Positions 1-8,472 of a DNA stretch of 52,038 nucleotides are shown here, piece after piece. This stretch comes from Calditrichota bacterium (GTDB lineage: Bacteria; Zhuqueibacterota; JdFR-76; BMS3Abin05), in contig JAADHR010000027.1 in NCBI GenBank assembly GCA_013151735.1, forward strand, positions 3,962-55,999. The letters are read 5' to 3'. A program made the position numbers and the translations under genes. Within the stretch, counting starts at the first letter, position 1, and every line of letters begins with the position of its first letter. Under the pieces are notes generated by a model. It worked only from the letters and a program-made list of their open reading frames with translations, was not told where the DNA came from and made no database searches.

Positions 1-438
1 CAGCACATGGATTTCAACACCATCCAAAACCACTTTGAACGTTTCACGGAAAGCAATTTGCTTTTTAAGGGTGCCGCGGGCGGACAGGCGCGTTCGGCCT
101 ATCGCGGGGTCATTCACATTGTCCCGCAAGCACAAGAGACGAATGCGTATCAGAAGAACGCCAACCTTTTGCTTAGCCGGGAGGCCCATGTGGATTCGAA
201 TCCCGTACTTGAAATCGAAGCAAATGAGGTGCGGTGTTCTCACGGCGCCTCCACCGGCCCTGTTGATCGGGAGGAGCTGTTCTATCTTCAATCGCGGGGG
301 CTTTCCCCAAAACTGGCCCAACGGCTGATTGTGGAGGGGTATTTCAATGAAATCATTTCTCTCTTGCCTTTGGAATCGCTTCAGGATGCCGTTCGTCAGG
401 CCATTGATCAAAAAATAGAGTTGTCGGATTTCAATTGA
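1..438 (+). CDS. sufD: SufD, Fe-S cluster assembly scaffold subunit (C-terminal part only)
   Basis: This is the C-terminal ~145 residues of a SufB/SufD-family protein; the reading frame is open to the window edge, so the true start lies upstream. SufD pairs with SufB and the ATPase SufC to form the cytoplasmic Fe-S scaffold. The family's late beta-helix and C-terminal helical region are recognisable: the VRCSHGAS segment carries the Cys and His matching the interface residues at the SufB-SufD contact, followed by the typical LFYLQSRGL stretch. SufS and SufU lie 2 kb downstream, with two unusual genes between. SufB and SufD share this fold, but the position at the end of the scaffold genes and the CSHG motif favour SufD. 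Confidence 0.88.
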   Translation, partial: QHMDFNTIQNHFERFTESNLLFKGAAGGQARSAYRGVIHIVPQAQETNAYQKNANLLLSREAHVDSNPVLEIEANEVRCSHGASTGPVDREELFYLQSRGLSPKLAQRLIVEGYFNEIISLLPLESLQDAVRQAIDQKIELSDFN

Positions 439-507
439 AGGGTTGAAGAAGAGAGCTGGTGAAAAAAAAGATTCATTGCAAATTAAAAACCAGGGATATC
501 GCCAAAT

Positions 508-531
508 TTGTTTTTTTGTTTCAAAAAACAA
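508..531. promoter_or_regulatory. A/T-rich perfect palindrome upstream of the hemerythrin gene
   Basis: Perfect 9-bp inverted repeat TTGTTTTTT / AAAAAACAA with a 6-base loop in the 170-base gap between sufD and the DUF438-hemerythrin gene. It has no G/C-rich stem, so it would be a weak terminator; an operator or chance A/T symmetry are the alternatives. It does not match the FNR consensus (TTGAT-N4-ATCAA). A TTGTGA half-site follows at 533-538 without its partner. Confidence 0.3.
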
Positions 532-607
532 GTTGTGAAAATTTGTAGAATTCGTGGGCAAAGGCTTTGTGGAGCGAGCCTGTTAATTTTTGAGAAAGGA
601 CATATTG

Positions 608-1849
608 ATGAGTGAAATTATAAATAATCGGCAGCAGCGTGTGGATATCATGAAAGCCCTTATTCGCCAGTTACACGACGGCGTGGCGGAGGAGCGCGTT
701 CAGAATCAATTGGAAAAAATGCTTGTGGAGGCAGATTACTCCGATGTTTTTTTGATGGAAATGCAGCTCATTCAGGAGGGAGTTCCTCAGGAAAGCATTC
801 AGAGGTTATGCGACACCCATACGCGCGTTCTGAAGAAGCAATTGGATTTACAGGAAACGCCCGAAACCACGCCGGGTCACCCTGTTCACACCTTCGTTCA
901 GGAAAATAAGGCCATTGCTTTTACAACGCAAAAAATTCGTCGACTCTTTGATCAGATAGACGGATTACCTCCACAGGAGGATGCCATGCCTCAGATGCTG
1001 GAAATCCATGCGCGGCTTAACGATTTAATGGATATTGACAAGCATTATCGCAGGAAGGAGAACCTGCTGTTTCCCTATTTTGAGAAGAAAAACATGCCGG
1101 GTCCGCCTGCTGTTATGTGGGGCAAACATGACGATGTTCGACGGCAGCTCAAATCTGTACTGAGTGCGCTTCAGGGTATTTCAGAAATTGAGGCTTCGGA
1201 AGCACGCGCCTTCAACCGGCTGGCTGTGGAAACGGTGCTTGATGCCATTGACGATATGATTTATAAGGAAGAGAAGGTCCTGTTTCCGACGGCAATGGAT
1301 TTACTCGATGAACAGGAATGGTATGAAATTTACAACCAGAGTGATGAAATCGGATACTGTTTATTTGATCCCCAATTTAAATGGGTGCCGGAGGGTTCTG
1401 TGGTTGAATCGGTCAACGAAGGAAACTTCGAAACCGGGCGGATTCACATGCCCACAGGGTACGTTTCTCTCACCGAATTGATGGCCATTTTCAAAACGAT
1501 GCCCTTCGATTTAACGTTTGTGGACAAAGACGATATTGTTCGGTATTTTTCACCCGGACAAAATCGTATTTTTGACCGTTCCCGTGCCATTCTGGGAAGA
1601 AAGGTTCAGTATTGCCATCCGCCTAAAAGCATGCACATTGTAAACCAAATCCTGAATGATTTTAAATCGAATAAGCAGAATGAGGCACGATTCTGGATCA
1701 GGCTGGGCCCCAGGCTGGTTTACATCGTTTATTACGCCCTGCGCGACGATCAAAACAACTATCTGGGAACCCTGGAAGTTACACAAGATGTGACGGAAAT
1801 CAATCAATTGGAAGGCGAACGTCGCCTTTTGGAATATGACGAAAAATAA
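608..1849 (+). CDS. DUF438 / hemerythrin / PAS domain protein
   Basis: A 413-residue cytoplasmic protein with three parts: an N-terminal DUF438 helical region (about 1-80), a hemerythrin-like four-helix bundle (about 95-245) and a C-terminal PAS domain (about 280-410). Likely di-iron ligands are visible in HPVH, in the KHYRRKENLLFP helix and in WGKHDD; in the second LFP helix (MIYKEEKVLFP) the place aligned to the other half's His is Met. Such proteins are thought to bind iron, O2 or NO and to sense or repair redox damage; no enzyme activity can be assigned. The ATG at 608 is chosen because AGAAAGGA lies 7 bases before it; an in-frame TTG at 590 has no such site. The next gene follows after 11 bases. 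Confidence 0.85.
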   Translation: MSEIINNRQQRVDIMKALIRQLHDGVAEERVQNQLEKMLVEADYSDVFLMEMQLIQEGVPQESIQRLCDTHTRVLKKQLDLQETPETTPGHPVHTFVQENKAIAFTTQKIRRLFDQIDGLPPQEDAMPQMLEIHARLNDLMDIDKHYRRKENLLFPYFEKKNMPGPPAVMWGKHDDVRRQLKSVLSALQGISEIEASEARAFNRLAVETVLDAIDDMIYKEEKVLFPTAMDLLDEQEWYEIYNQSDEIGYCLFDPQFKWVPEGSVVESVNEGNFETGRIHMPTGYVSLTELMAIFKTMPFDLTFVDKDDIVRYFSPGQNRIFDRSRAILGRKVQYCHPPKSMHIVNQILNDFKSNKQNEARFWIRLGPRLVYIVYYALRDDQNNYLGTLEVTQDVTEINQLEGERRLLEYDEK

Positions 1850-1860
1850 GGACACGATTC

Positions 1861-2373
1861 ATGGAAATCAGAAATACAACCACGCTGGATGAACTGATCA
1901 GCCACTCGCCGGAATTGGAAGGGTTTTTAGAAACCTTTGTTCCGGGTTATACCGACGTAAAACAGATTCCCTTAAAAGCCAGCGTTCGAAAAATTCTTAC
2001 GGTGGAACGAATGGCGCTTATGAAACAGACGGATGTCGCCGCTTTTGTAAGACTGCTGCAGGAAAAAACGGGAGACTTACCGGCGGATGAACCGGAAAAA
2101 TCTATTGAATTTGAGGCATCGGACCCGGAATGGATTAAGGGCGTACCGCTCAAAGTGATCGATGGCGTTGAAATGCTGAATCGTGGCGAACATCCGGTGG
2201 GTTCAATTGGTCAAATGATGCAAAACGCCCCAAAAGGAGAATTTGTTCTACTCACGACGAATTTTTCTCCCCAGCCTTTGATTGATGCCATGCAGCAACA
2301 GGGATATGAGGTTTACTCCAGAGAGGATTTACTCAGGAAAGGTCTCTTCCTGACCTTTATTTTAAAGGGCTAA
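1861..2373 (+). CDS. DUF1858-like / DUF2249 domain protein
   Basis: A 170-residue soluble protein. Residues 1-60 resemble DUF1858, a small helical domain often found beside hybrid-cluster and hemerythrin proteins; residues about 95-170 resemble DUF2249, a TusA-like alpha/beta fold (LKVIDGVEMLNRGEHPVGSI, then FVLLTTNFSPQPLIDAMQQQG). No Cys is visible in the DUF2249 half, so a TusA-type sulfur-carrier role through a conserved Cys is not supported. It follows the hemerythrin gene by 11 bases, so the two are surely co-expressed. Function unknown; a partner of the hemerythrin/PAS protein in metal or NO handling is inference. Confidence 0.75.
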   Translation: MEIRNTTTLDELISHSPELEGFLETFVPGYTDVKQIPLKASVRKILTVERMALMKQTDVAAFVRLLQEKTGDLPADEPEKSIEFEASDPEWIKGVPLKVIDGVEMLNRGEHPVGSIGQMMQNAPKGEFVLLTTNFSPQPLIDAMQQQGYEVYSREDLLRKGLFLTFILKG

Positions 2374-2413
2374 AAGGCCCGAAGCCGGTATCTGAAAATT
2401 TGGAAAATTTTTA

Positions 2414-2442
2414 TTGCTTTTCAACGATTTATTCTTTATACT
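2414..2442 (+). promoter_or_regulatory. sigma70-like promoter of sufS-sufU
   Basis: TTGCTT (2414-2419), 17-bp spacer, TATACT (2437-2442). Transcription would start near 2449, downstream of the in-frame TTG at 2414 and just before the Shine-Dalgarno GGAG at 2455-2458, which settles the sufS start at 2465. Confidence 0.65.
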
Positions 2443-2464
2443 ATCTAAAAAAATGGAGTTTGCA

Positions 2465-3730
2465 ATGGCCGTAGATGTACAATTCAAGAGCATGGGCAGT
2501 GAATGGTCAGCTCCGAACGATAGTTTAGAGTGTCGCAAGGATTTTCCGATCCTGTCTCAAAAAATCAATAATCATCCTCTCGTTTTTTTGGATAATGCGG
2601 CATCCACCCAAAAGCCCCTTTCAGTGATCAGAAAAATGCAGAAAACGTATGAGGATGGCTATGCCAATGTTCATCGGGGGGCCTATCAGTTGAGTGCGCA
2701 GATTACGGACGAATACGAACGATCCCGGCAGAAAATTGCGGATTTCATTCATGCTCCGGGCATGCAAAATGTGATTTTTACAAAGAACGGATCGGAATCG
2801 ATCAATCTGGTGGCCTATTCCTGGGGCAGGCACTTCTTAAAATCCGGGGATGAAATTATTATCACCGAAATGGAACACCACAGCAATCTCATTCCCTGGC
2901 AGATTTTGGCTCAGGAAAAAGATGTGGTGCTGCGGGTGATTCCTGTTTTGGATGATGGGACGCTCGATCTGGAGACCTACGAAAGTCTGCTTTCTGATAA
3001 GACGAAGCTGGTGGCGGTTACCCACGTGTCCAATGTTCTGGGAACTGTTAATCCTGTCGCAAAAATTGTACAGATGGCTCACGATGCGGGTGCCCGGGTT
3101 CTGGTGGACGGTGCACAAAGCACACCCCATTTTCCGGTAGATGTTCAGGCGCTGGATTGCGATTTTTTCACCTTTTCCGGACATAAAATGCTGGGCCCAA
3201 CCGGCATTGGTGTTCTTTACGGAAAAGAGGATATTCTGGACGAAATGCCTCCTTTCTTGGGCGGCGGTGATATGATTGCCGATGTCTGGATCGATCATGC
3301 GACGTATAGTGATTTGCCTTTCAAATTCGAAGCCGGTACCCCCCCGTTTGTGGAAGCCATCGGACTGGGTGCGGCGATCGATTACCTCAATGCCATCGGG
3401 ATGGATCGGGTCTGGCAGCATGAACAAGAAATAACCCAATACGCCCTTTCGAAGTTGAAAAATCTTCCCCGTATTCGGCTGTTCGGTCCCGACACGAACC
3501 GTGCCGGCGTTGTTTCGTTTTGCCTGGATGACATCCATCCGCACGATGTGGCCACTGTTCTGGATCAATATGGAGTGGCTATCCGCACGGGACACCACTG
3601 TGCACAACCGCTCATGCGGCGATTTGGGATTCCCGGAACCGCCCGTGCCAGTTTTTATATCTACAATACCTTGCTGGAGGTGGACCAGCTCATTCATGCA
3701 TTGCACAAAACACGGGAGTTTTTTGGATAA
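2465..3730 (+). CDS. sufS: SufS-type cysteine desulfurase
   Basis: A 421-residue PLP enzyme (group II cysteine desulfurase) that takes sulfur from L-cysteine for Fe-S assembly. Visible marks are the DNAASTQKP start of the fold, the PLP-binding Lys241 in SGHKMLG, and the catalytic Cys379 in RTGHHCAQP, the short-loop form typical of SufS rather than IscS. The ATG at 2465 follows GGAG by 6 bases; an upstream in-frame frame opening at 2414 falls inside the -35 element and is rejected. The stop codon overlaps the start of sufU by one base, so the two are translationally coupled. SufU would accept the persulfide sulfur. Confidence 0.96.
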   Translation: MAVDVQFKSMGSEWSAPNDSLECRKDFPILSQKINNHPLVFLDNAASTQKPLSVIRKMQKTYEDGYANVHRGAYQLSAQITDEYERSRQKIADFIHAPGMQNVIFTKNGSESINLVAYSWGRHFLKSGDEIIITEMEHHSNLIPWQILAQEKDVVLRVIPVLDDGTLDLETYESLLSDKTKLVAVTHVSNVLGTVNPVAKIVQMAHDAGARVLVDGAQSTPHFPVDVQALDCDFFTFSGHKMLGPTGIGVLYGKEDILDEMPPFLGGGDMIADVWIDHATYSDLPFKFEAGTPPFVEAIGLGAAIDYLNAIGMDRVWQHEQEITQYALSKLKNLPRIRLFGPDTNRAGVVSFCLDDIHPHDVATVLDQYGVAIRTGHHCAQPLMRRFGIPGTARASFYIYNTLLEVDQLIHALHKTREFFG

Positions 3731-4170
3731 TGGCACTGGAAGAATTGTACCAGGAAATCATTTTAGATCATTACAAGCATCCACGGAATAAGGGGAAAAT
3801 CGAAAACCCCGACATTCAGGAACATGCCAAGAATCCCCTTTGCGGCGATGAAATCAACATCTCGGCAAAGGTGGAAAATGGGGTGATTACAGAGGTGAAA
3901 TTTTGGGGACAGGGCTGCTCCATCAGCCAATCATCAGCCTCGTTGCTCACGGAGGCCCTTAAGGGAAAGAGCCTGGAAGAAGCAAAGCACCTGATCTGGA
4001 TCTTTCAGGAAATGCTCTCCGGGCACGACCTGCCCGAAGCGGAAAATATCGACTGGGGGGAACTGGAAGCCCTGCGCGGCGTTACCAAGTTTCCGGCCCG
4101 GCTGAAATGTGCGACCCTCGCCTGGAATACGGTCCAAAAGGGAATTGAGATTTTCGAGAAAAAGCCCTGA
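3730..4170 (+). CDS. sufU: SufU-type zinc sulfurtransferase / scaffold
   Basis: A 146-residue IscU-fold protein. Three conserved Cys are present (Cys38 in NPLCGDE, Cys63 in GQGCSIS, Cys127 in RLKCATLAW) with Asp40, the zinc-ligand set of SufU. The 63-residue spacing between the second and third Cys is about 20 longer than in IscU, which marks the SufU type. In Bacillus SufU takes sulfur from SufS by zinc-assisted ligand exchange; the same role is expected here. Its ATG overlaps the sufS stop (TAATG). Confidence 0.93.
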   Translation: MALEELYQEIILDHYKHPRNKGKIENPDIQEHAKNPLCGDEINISAKVENGVITEVKFWGQGCSISQSSASLLTEALKGKSLEEAKHLIWIFQEMLSGHDLPEAENIDWGELEALRGVTKFPARLKCATLAWNTVQKGIEIFEKKP

Positions 4171-4489
4171 GAAAAGGCCTGGATTCAAATGACCGGGCTC
4201 AAATCGGGCGGGCGCCCGGATTGATGAAAATATCTCACCCGGTTCCTGAAAAATACCACGCACAAGCCATCAAACCGAACCATTTTTTCACAATTACCCC
4301 CACGTTTTTTGCCCTTTAACATCCTGTACTATTTGACCCGCCATTTTCTTCCGAAAAAAGTTATATTTTTGCAATAATTCAAATTTTCTCTTGACTCTTA
4401 TTTTTAAAGCAATAAATTATAGGTGCTCAAAAATAAAGAGCAAAAATCGTTATGTGCAGTGAATTTTTAAAGGTTAAGGAGGTTGTTTT
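4171..4489. other. Intergenic region before the dehydrogenase gene
   Basis: About 320 bases with no credible ORF. The first part is G/C-rich (GGGCGGGCGCCCG around 4205) without a clear terminator stem and T-run; the second is A/T-rich and holds the dehydrogenase promoter. No RNA gene or riboswitch fold was recognised. Confidence 0.6.
4391..4418 (+). promoter_or_regulatory. Probable promoter of the dehydrogenase gene
   Basis: TTGACT (4391-4396), 16-bp spacer, TAAATT (4413-4418) in an A/T-rich stretch about 70 bases before the start codon. The implied leader is about 65 bases. Confidence 0.55.
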
Positions 4490-5746
4490 ATGGCCAAAGA
4501 AAAGCTGAATCCCTTCAAGATTGCGCAGCAGCAATTGGATGAGGCCGCCGAGAGGTTGGGTCTGGATGAAGCAACCCGTGAATTGTTGCGTTGGCCAAGT
4601 CGGGAAATCTGGGTGACGATTCCCGTCAAAATGGACGATGGCTCGGTAAAGGTGTTTCATGGATTTCGAGTCATGTACAGCAATGCCAGAGGTCCGGCCA
4701 AGGGTGGTATCCGTTGGCATCCTGAAGAAACGATTGATACGGTTCGCGCCCTGGCTGCCTGGATGACCTGGAAAACATCCGTGGTAGATATTCCACTGGG
4801 TGGTGGCAAAGGCGGTATTGTTTGTAATCCGAAAGAAATGTCTGACGGCGAAAAAGAACGTCTGGCTCGTGGTTACATTCGTAAAATCGGGCATTTTCTG
4901 GCGGTAAACAAAGATGTTCCTGCACCAGATGTGTACACCACCCCGCAAATCATGGCCTGGATGGTGGATGAATACGAAACCATGATGGGCTACAATCACC
5001 CGGGAATGATCACAGGTAAACCCCTGGAACTGGGCGGCTCTCAGGGCCGTGGCGATGCGACAGCCCGTGGTGGGGTGTACACCGTTCGCGAAGCCGCCAA
5101 TGCGCTGGGCATAGATGCATCCAAAACAACATACGCCATTCAAGGATTTGGAAATGCCGGTCAATTTGCCGCACTTCTCCACAAAGAGATCCTGAAAGGT
5201 GGAAAATTGGTTGCCGTCAGTGATTCGAGCGGCGGGGTTTACAATGCCGATGGATTTGATCCCAAAGCATTGGTTGACCATAAATTGAAAACCGGCAAGG
5301 TAACGGGATTCCCCGGTGCCAAATCCATTACAAATGAAGAACTGCTGGAATTGGATGTGGATGTACTCTATCCGGCAGCTCTGGAAGAAGTGATCACCGA
5401 GGACAATGCCAATAATATCAAAGCAAAAATTATTTGTGAATTGGCAAACGGACCGACTACACCGGCTGCCGATGAAATCCTGTTCAAAAACGGCGTGTTT
5501 GTCATTCCCGATTTTCTGGCGAATGCCGGCGGTGTGACGGTTTCCTATTTTGAACAGGTTCAAAATACCTACAACTATTACTGGGAATTAGAAGATGTGC
5601 ATCAGCAATTGGATCGCAAAATGACCAAGGCGTTCCATGCGGTGTACGATGTGCACAAACAGGAAAATGTTCACATGCGGTTAGCGGCCTATCTGGTGTC
5701 CGTGAAGCGTGTGGCAGAAGCCTGCAAGTTGCGCGGCTGGGTGTAA
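4490..5746 (+). CDS. gdhA: Glu/Leu/Phe/Val-type dehydrogenase (probably glutamate dehydrogenase)
   Basis: A 418-residue NAD(P)-dependent amino acid dehydrogenase that interconverts an amino acid (most likely glutamate) and its 2-oxo acid plus ammonia. The N-terminal domain carries the substrate-binding KGGIRWHP motif and the catalytic Lys107 in PLGGGKGGI; the C-terminal Rossmann domain has the dinucleotide loop GFGNAG near residue 220. Length fits the hexameric GDH II family (about 415-425). A strong TAAGGAGG lies 7 bases before the ATG. The gene is monocistronic, between its own promoter and a terminator. Specificity for glutamate over leucine or phenylalanine cannot be fixed from sequence alone. 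Confidence 0.92.
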   Translation: MAKEKLNPFKIAQQQLDEAAERLGLDEATRELLRWPSREIWVTIPVKMDDGSVKVFHGFRVMYSNARGPAKGGIRWHPEETIDTVRALAAWMTWKTSVVDIPLGGGKGGIVCNPKEMSDGEKERLARGYIRKIGHFLAVNKDVPAPDVYTTPQIMAWMVDEYETMMGYNHPGMITGKPLELGGSQGRGDATARGGVYTVREAANALGIDASKTTYAIQGFGNAGQFAALLHKEILKGGKLVAVSDSSGGVYNADGFDPKALVDHKLKTGKVTGFPGAKSITNEELLELDVDVLYPAALEEVITEDNANNIKAKIICELANGPTTPAADEILFKNGVFVIPDFLANAGGVTVSYFEQVQNTYNYYWELEDVHQQLDRKMTKAFHAVYDVHKQENVHMRLAAYLVSVKRVAEACKLRGWV

Positions 5747-5779
5747 TTCTAAAATCCCCGGTATTAAATTCTTTGGAAG

Positions 5780-5808
5780 GGCCGAACTCGTTTGAGTTCG
5801 GCCTTTTT
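5780..5808 (+). terminator. Rho-independent terminator after the dehydrogenase gene
   Basis: Perfect 10-bp stem GGCCGAACTC / GAGTTCGGCC with a 4-base GTTT loop, followed directly by TTTTT. Confidence 0.9.
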
Positions 5809-5822
5809 GTTTGAATACGAAT

Positions 5823-5851
5823 GTCCCCGGCATTTTCAGTGTGCCGGGGAC
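5823..5851. repeat. Perfect hairpin, CCCCGG type
   Basis: 10-bp inverted repeat GTCCCCGGCA / TGCCGGGGAC with a 9-base loop, 15 bases after the terminator and without a T-run. Its right arm (AGTG-TG-CCGGGGA) resembles that of the hairpin at 27883-27917 between atpG and atpD, so it may be a small dispersed element. Confidence 0.55.
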
Positions 5852-5885
5852 TTCTGCTTCCAACCCGGTAAATGGAAATCTTTCC

Positions 5886-5914
5886 TTGAATCTTTCCGCA
5901 AACTTTCTTACATT
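5886..5914 (+). promoter_or_regulatory. Probable promoter of pepT
   Basis: TTGAAT (5886-5891), 17-bp spacer, TACATT (5909-5914), 30 bases before the pepT ATG. Confidence 0.45.
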
Positions 5915-5943
5915 TTTTCAATCACAAAAATAGGAGAACCCAA

Positions 5944-7191
5944 ATGGAACCCAAATACACCGAACAAATTATTGAACGATTCAAAAAATACGTGTCGTTT
6001 GACACCCAATCTTCCGAGGAATCGGAATCGTTTCCGAGTACCATGAAACAAAAGAAGCTGGGGAAAGTTCTTGCCCAGGAATTAAAGACGATGGGACTGC
6101 AGGATGTGGAAATGGATGAATGGGGGTACGTGACGGCCACCCTGCCGGCCAACACCGACAAAAATGTGCCGGTGGTCGGTCTCATTTCTCACATGGACAC
6201 CTCCCCTGAGGTTTCCGGCGCCAATGTTAAGCCCATTATTCATAAGAATTATCAGGGCGGCGACATCCAATTGCCCGGCGATCCGACACAGATTATCCGA
6301 TTCGAAAATACACCGGCGCTCAAAGATCAAATCGGCAACGACATTATTACCGCAGACGGGACCACCCTTTTGGGGGCGGATGACAAAGCCGGGATCACGG
6401 AAATCTTCACGGCGGTGCAGTATCTTCTGGATCATCCGGAAATCAAACACGGCAAAATCCGAATTGCCATTACCCCGGATGAAGAAGTCGGGCGCGGAAC
6501 GGAACATTTTGATGTGAAGAAATTCGGAGCCGACTATGCCTACACCCTCGATGGCGAAACGGTCGGCGAGATCGAAAATGAAACCTTTTGTGCGGACTCC
6601 GTAGTGATTACCATTCACGGAATCAACATGCATCCCGGTTACGCCAAGGGAAAGTTAGTGAATGCGATTAAGGTGGGCGCAGAAATGATTGCCCGGCTTC
6701 CCAAAGATGAATTATCCCCGGAAACTACCGAGGGGCGGGAGGGCTACGTTCACCCGCACGCCATCCAGGGCGGTGTGGAGACCACCACGCTCAAGTTTTT
6801 GATTCGCGATTTTACGGTGGAAGGGCTTCACGAAAAAGAGGAATTTCTGAAAGGAATTGCAGATTCCGTCATAAAGAAATTCCCCGGTGCCACAATGGAT
6901 TTTGAGGTTCAGGAATCCTACCGAAACATGCGCTATAAATTGGATGAAGATCCAAAGGTCGTCGAATTTGCTCTGGAAGCCGTGAAGCGAACCGGATTGG
7001 AACCCCATTTAAGCATTATCCGCGGCGGAACCGACGGGTCGCGGTTGTCTTACGAGGGGCTGCTCACACCCAATATTTTTACAGGCGGACACAATTTCCA
7101 CTCAAAGTTGGAATGGGTATCGATTCAGGATATGGAAAAAACGGTGGAAACCATCATCAATTTGGTTCAGGTTTGGGAAGAAAAAAGCTGA
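5944..7191 (+). CDS. pepT: Peptidase T (tripeptide aminopeptidase, M20B)
   Basis: A 415-residue cytoplasmic zinc aminopeptidase that removes the N-terminal residue of tripeptides. The M20 di-zinc site is complete: His83 and Asp85 in SHMDTSP, bridging Asp146 in LLGADDKAG, catalytic Glu180 and ligand Glu181 in TPDEEVG, Asp in TLDGE near residue 203, and a late His in FTGGHNFHS. The lid domain sits at about 210-320. Length matches PepT (about 410). AGGAGA precedes the ATG. It is alone in its transcript, with a promoter before it and a terminator after it. Confidence 0.95.
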   Translation: MEPKYTEQIIERFKKYVSFDTQSSEESESFPSTMKQKKLGKVLAQELKTMGLQDVEMDEWGYVTATLPANTDKNVPVVGLISHMDTSPEVSGANVKPIIHKNYQGGDIQLPGDPTQIIRFENTPALKDQIGNDIITADGTTLLGADDKAGITEIFTAVQYLLDHPEIKHGKIRIAITPDEEVGRGTEHFDVKKFGADYAYTLDGETVGEIENETFCADSVVITIHGINMHPGYAKGKLVNAIKVGAEMIARLPKDELSPETTEGREGYVHPHAIQGGVETTTLKFLIRDFTVEGLHEKEEFLKGIADSVIKKFPGATMDFEVQESYRNMRYKLDEDPKVVEFALEAVKRTGLEPHLSIIRGGTDGSRLSYEGLLTPNIFTGGHNFHSKLEWVSIQDMEKTVETIINLVQVWEEKS

Positions 7192-7215
7192 GAAAGGTGA
7201 ACCGGAGTTTTGTAG

Positions 7216-7244
7216 CCGCAGGCATTATGCCTGCGGATTTTTTT
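7216..7244 (+). terminator. Rho-independent terminator after pepT
   Basis: Perfect 9-bp stem CCGCAGGCA / TGCCTGCGG, 3-base loop, followed by ATTTTTTT. There is no T-run on the other strand, so it serves pepT and not the converging lptG. Confidence 0.9.
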
Positions 7245-7349
7245 AGGAGGGCGCATCCGTAAAGGAGGCGGCCACAGGTTGATGTCTGGAGTAAGTTCGG
7301 GTAGAGGAGTTTGAAAGGGATTCGGGTCAAGTACCGATTTACCGCCCCT

Positions 7350-8426
7350 CTATTTTCTTGCCTTTACCAGAAGAAAAATTCCCACGGTACCGAAAAATAA
7401 ATCGCTGAACCAGGCCGCCCAAAACGGGGAAAGGGTTCCGTCGTGTCCAAGCGACTGCGTAATCTTGATCATCCCGAAAAAAATGAAAACGATGATCAGA
7501 CTCAGGCCAAACCCCAATGCCGGGCCGCTGCGCCGCGAGGTGGCTGCCAGGGGAATGCCAAATAGAACGATAATCAAATTCGTCAACGGGAATGCCAGTT
7601 TAAACTGAAGATCCACCAGCCATTTGGTGGGGTCTACTCCTGCCTCGCGCATTTTTTCAATAAATGTGCGTAATTCGAAAAAATTCATTTCTTCCGGTTT
7701 TTTCTGCGTTTTGTCCAGATCCTTCGGCAAGAAGCTGAATTTCAAATCATCCTTAACCCGAAAATGGGAGAGGGTTTCCTTGTCACCTGAAAAAATGCGA
7801 AAATAGCCGTTTTGCAGTTCCCAGTGGTTGTTTTTCCAGACCATTTTTTCCGCATCAATGCGGGAGATTAATGTTCCTGACCGGAACGTCTGAATGCTCA
7901 CATTGTAGGCGGTCTTCTTTTCACCATCATACAGACGAATGGTGACGCGCTGGTGCTGACCTTCCAGAATGGCAATATTACTTCTCCGGTAGTAGATTTG
8001 GGGCGGGATTTTATCCAGATAAAGCCGTTGAATCTTAAACTTGGCCCGATTGGCCTCGGGTACGATGGATTCATTGAAAATCAGTGCCCCCAGACTGACC
8101 AGGAATCCGATAACAATTAACGGAAGGGCCACGCGGTACAGGCTGATCCCTGTGGATTTCATGGCGGTTATTTCGTTGTATCGGGAAAATTGGCCGATCG
8201 ACAAAAGGCTTGCCAGCAGCATGGCCACCGGGAGAACCAGCGTAAAAATATTCGGTAAATAGTAGATGTAATATTCGATCACCAGCAGGTAAGGCACCCG
8301 TTTATCGATAAACCGATCCAGATTTTCGATCAGATCGACAATCAAAAAGATGGCAATAAATGCGATTAACGTAAACAGCAGTACGTTTAGAAATTGTTTT
8401 GAAATGTATCGATCCAGAATTTTCAT
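7350..8426 (-). CDS. lptG: LptF/LptG family permease, LptG-like
   Basis: A 358-residue inner-membrane protein of the YjgP/YjgQ family, the membrane half of the ABC transporter (LptB2FG) that pulls lipopolysaccharide out of the inner membrane. It shows the family plan: three N-terminal membrane segments (about 10-115), a periplasmic jelly-roll domain (about 125-265) and three C-terminal segments (about 270-358). The N-terminus ILDRYISKQFLNVLLFTL is typical. It follows the larger paralogue by 46 bases on the same strand. The assignment of G and F within the pair rests on gene order and length. lptB, lptC and lptA are not in the window. Confidence 0.85.
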   Translation of the reverse strand: MKILDRYISKQFLNVLLFTLIAFIAIFLIVDLIENLDRFIDKRVPYLLVIEYYIYYLPNIFTLVLPVAMLLASLLSIGQFSRYNEITAMKSTGISLYRVALPLIVIGFLVSLGALIFNESIVPEANRAKFKIQRLYLDKIPPQIYYRRSNIAILEGQHQRVTIRLYDGEKKTAYNVSIQTFRSGTLISRIDAEKMVWKNNHWELQNGYFRIFSGDKETLSHFRVKDDLKFSFLPKDLDKTQKKPEEMNFFELRTFIEKMREAGVDPTKWLVDLQFKLAFPLTNLIIVLFGIPLAATSRRSGPALGFGLSLIIVFIFFGMIKITQSLGHDGTLSPFWAAWFSDLFFGTVGIFLLVKARK

Positions 8427-8472
8427 GGGTTGTGTTGTTTTTTGTCGGATTCAATTGTTGTTAGTTTGGGAT

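Noticed and set aside
38-56. Possible parS-like site GTTTCACGGAAAGC
   Set aside because: It lacks the perfect inverted symmetry of TGTTTCACGTGAAACA and lies inside sufD far from parAB; another partial match at 49971 (TGTTCCACG) also lacks its second half.
2837-3736. 299-codon open frame on the minus strand opposite sufS
   Set aside because: It mirrors the codons of a clear sufS gene, has no family match, no ribosome site and low-complexity His/Arg/Asn-rich composition typical of antisense frames.
4427-5563. 378-codon open frame on the minus strand opposite the dehydrogenase gene
   Set aside because: The plus-strand frame is an unmistakable dehydrogenase with promoter, ribosome site and terminator; the antisense frame has no recognisable protein features.
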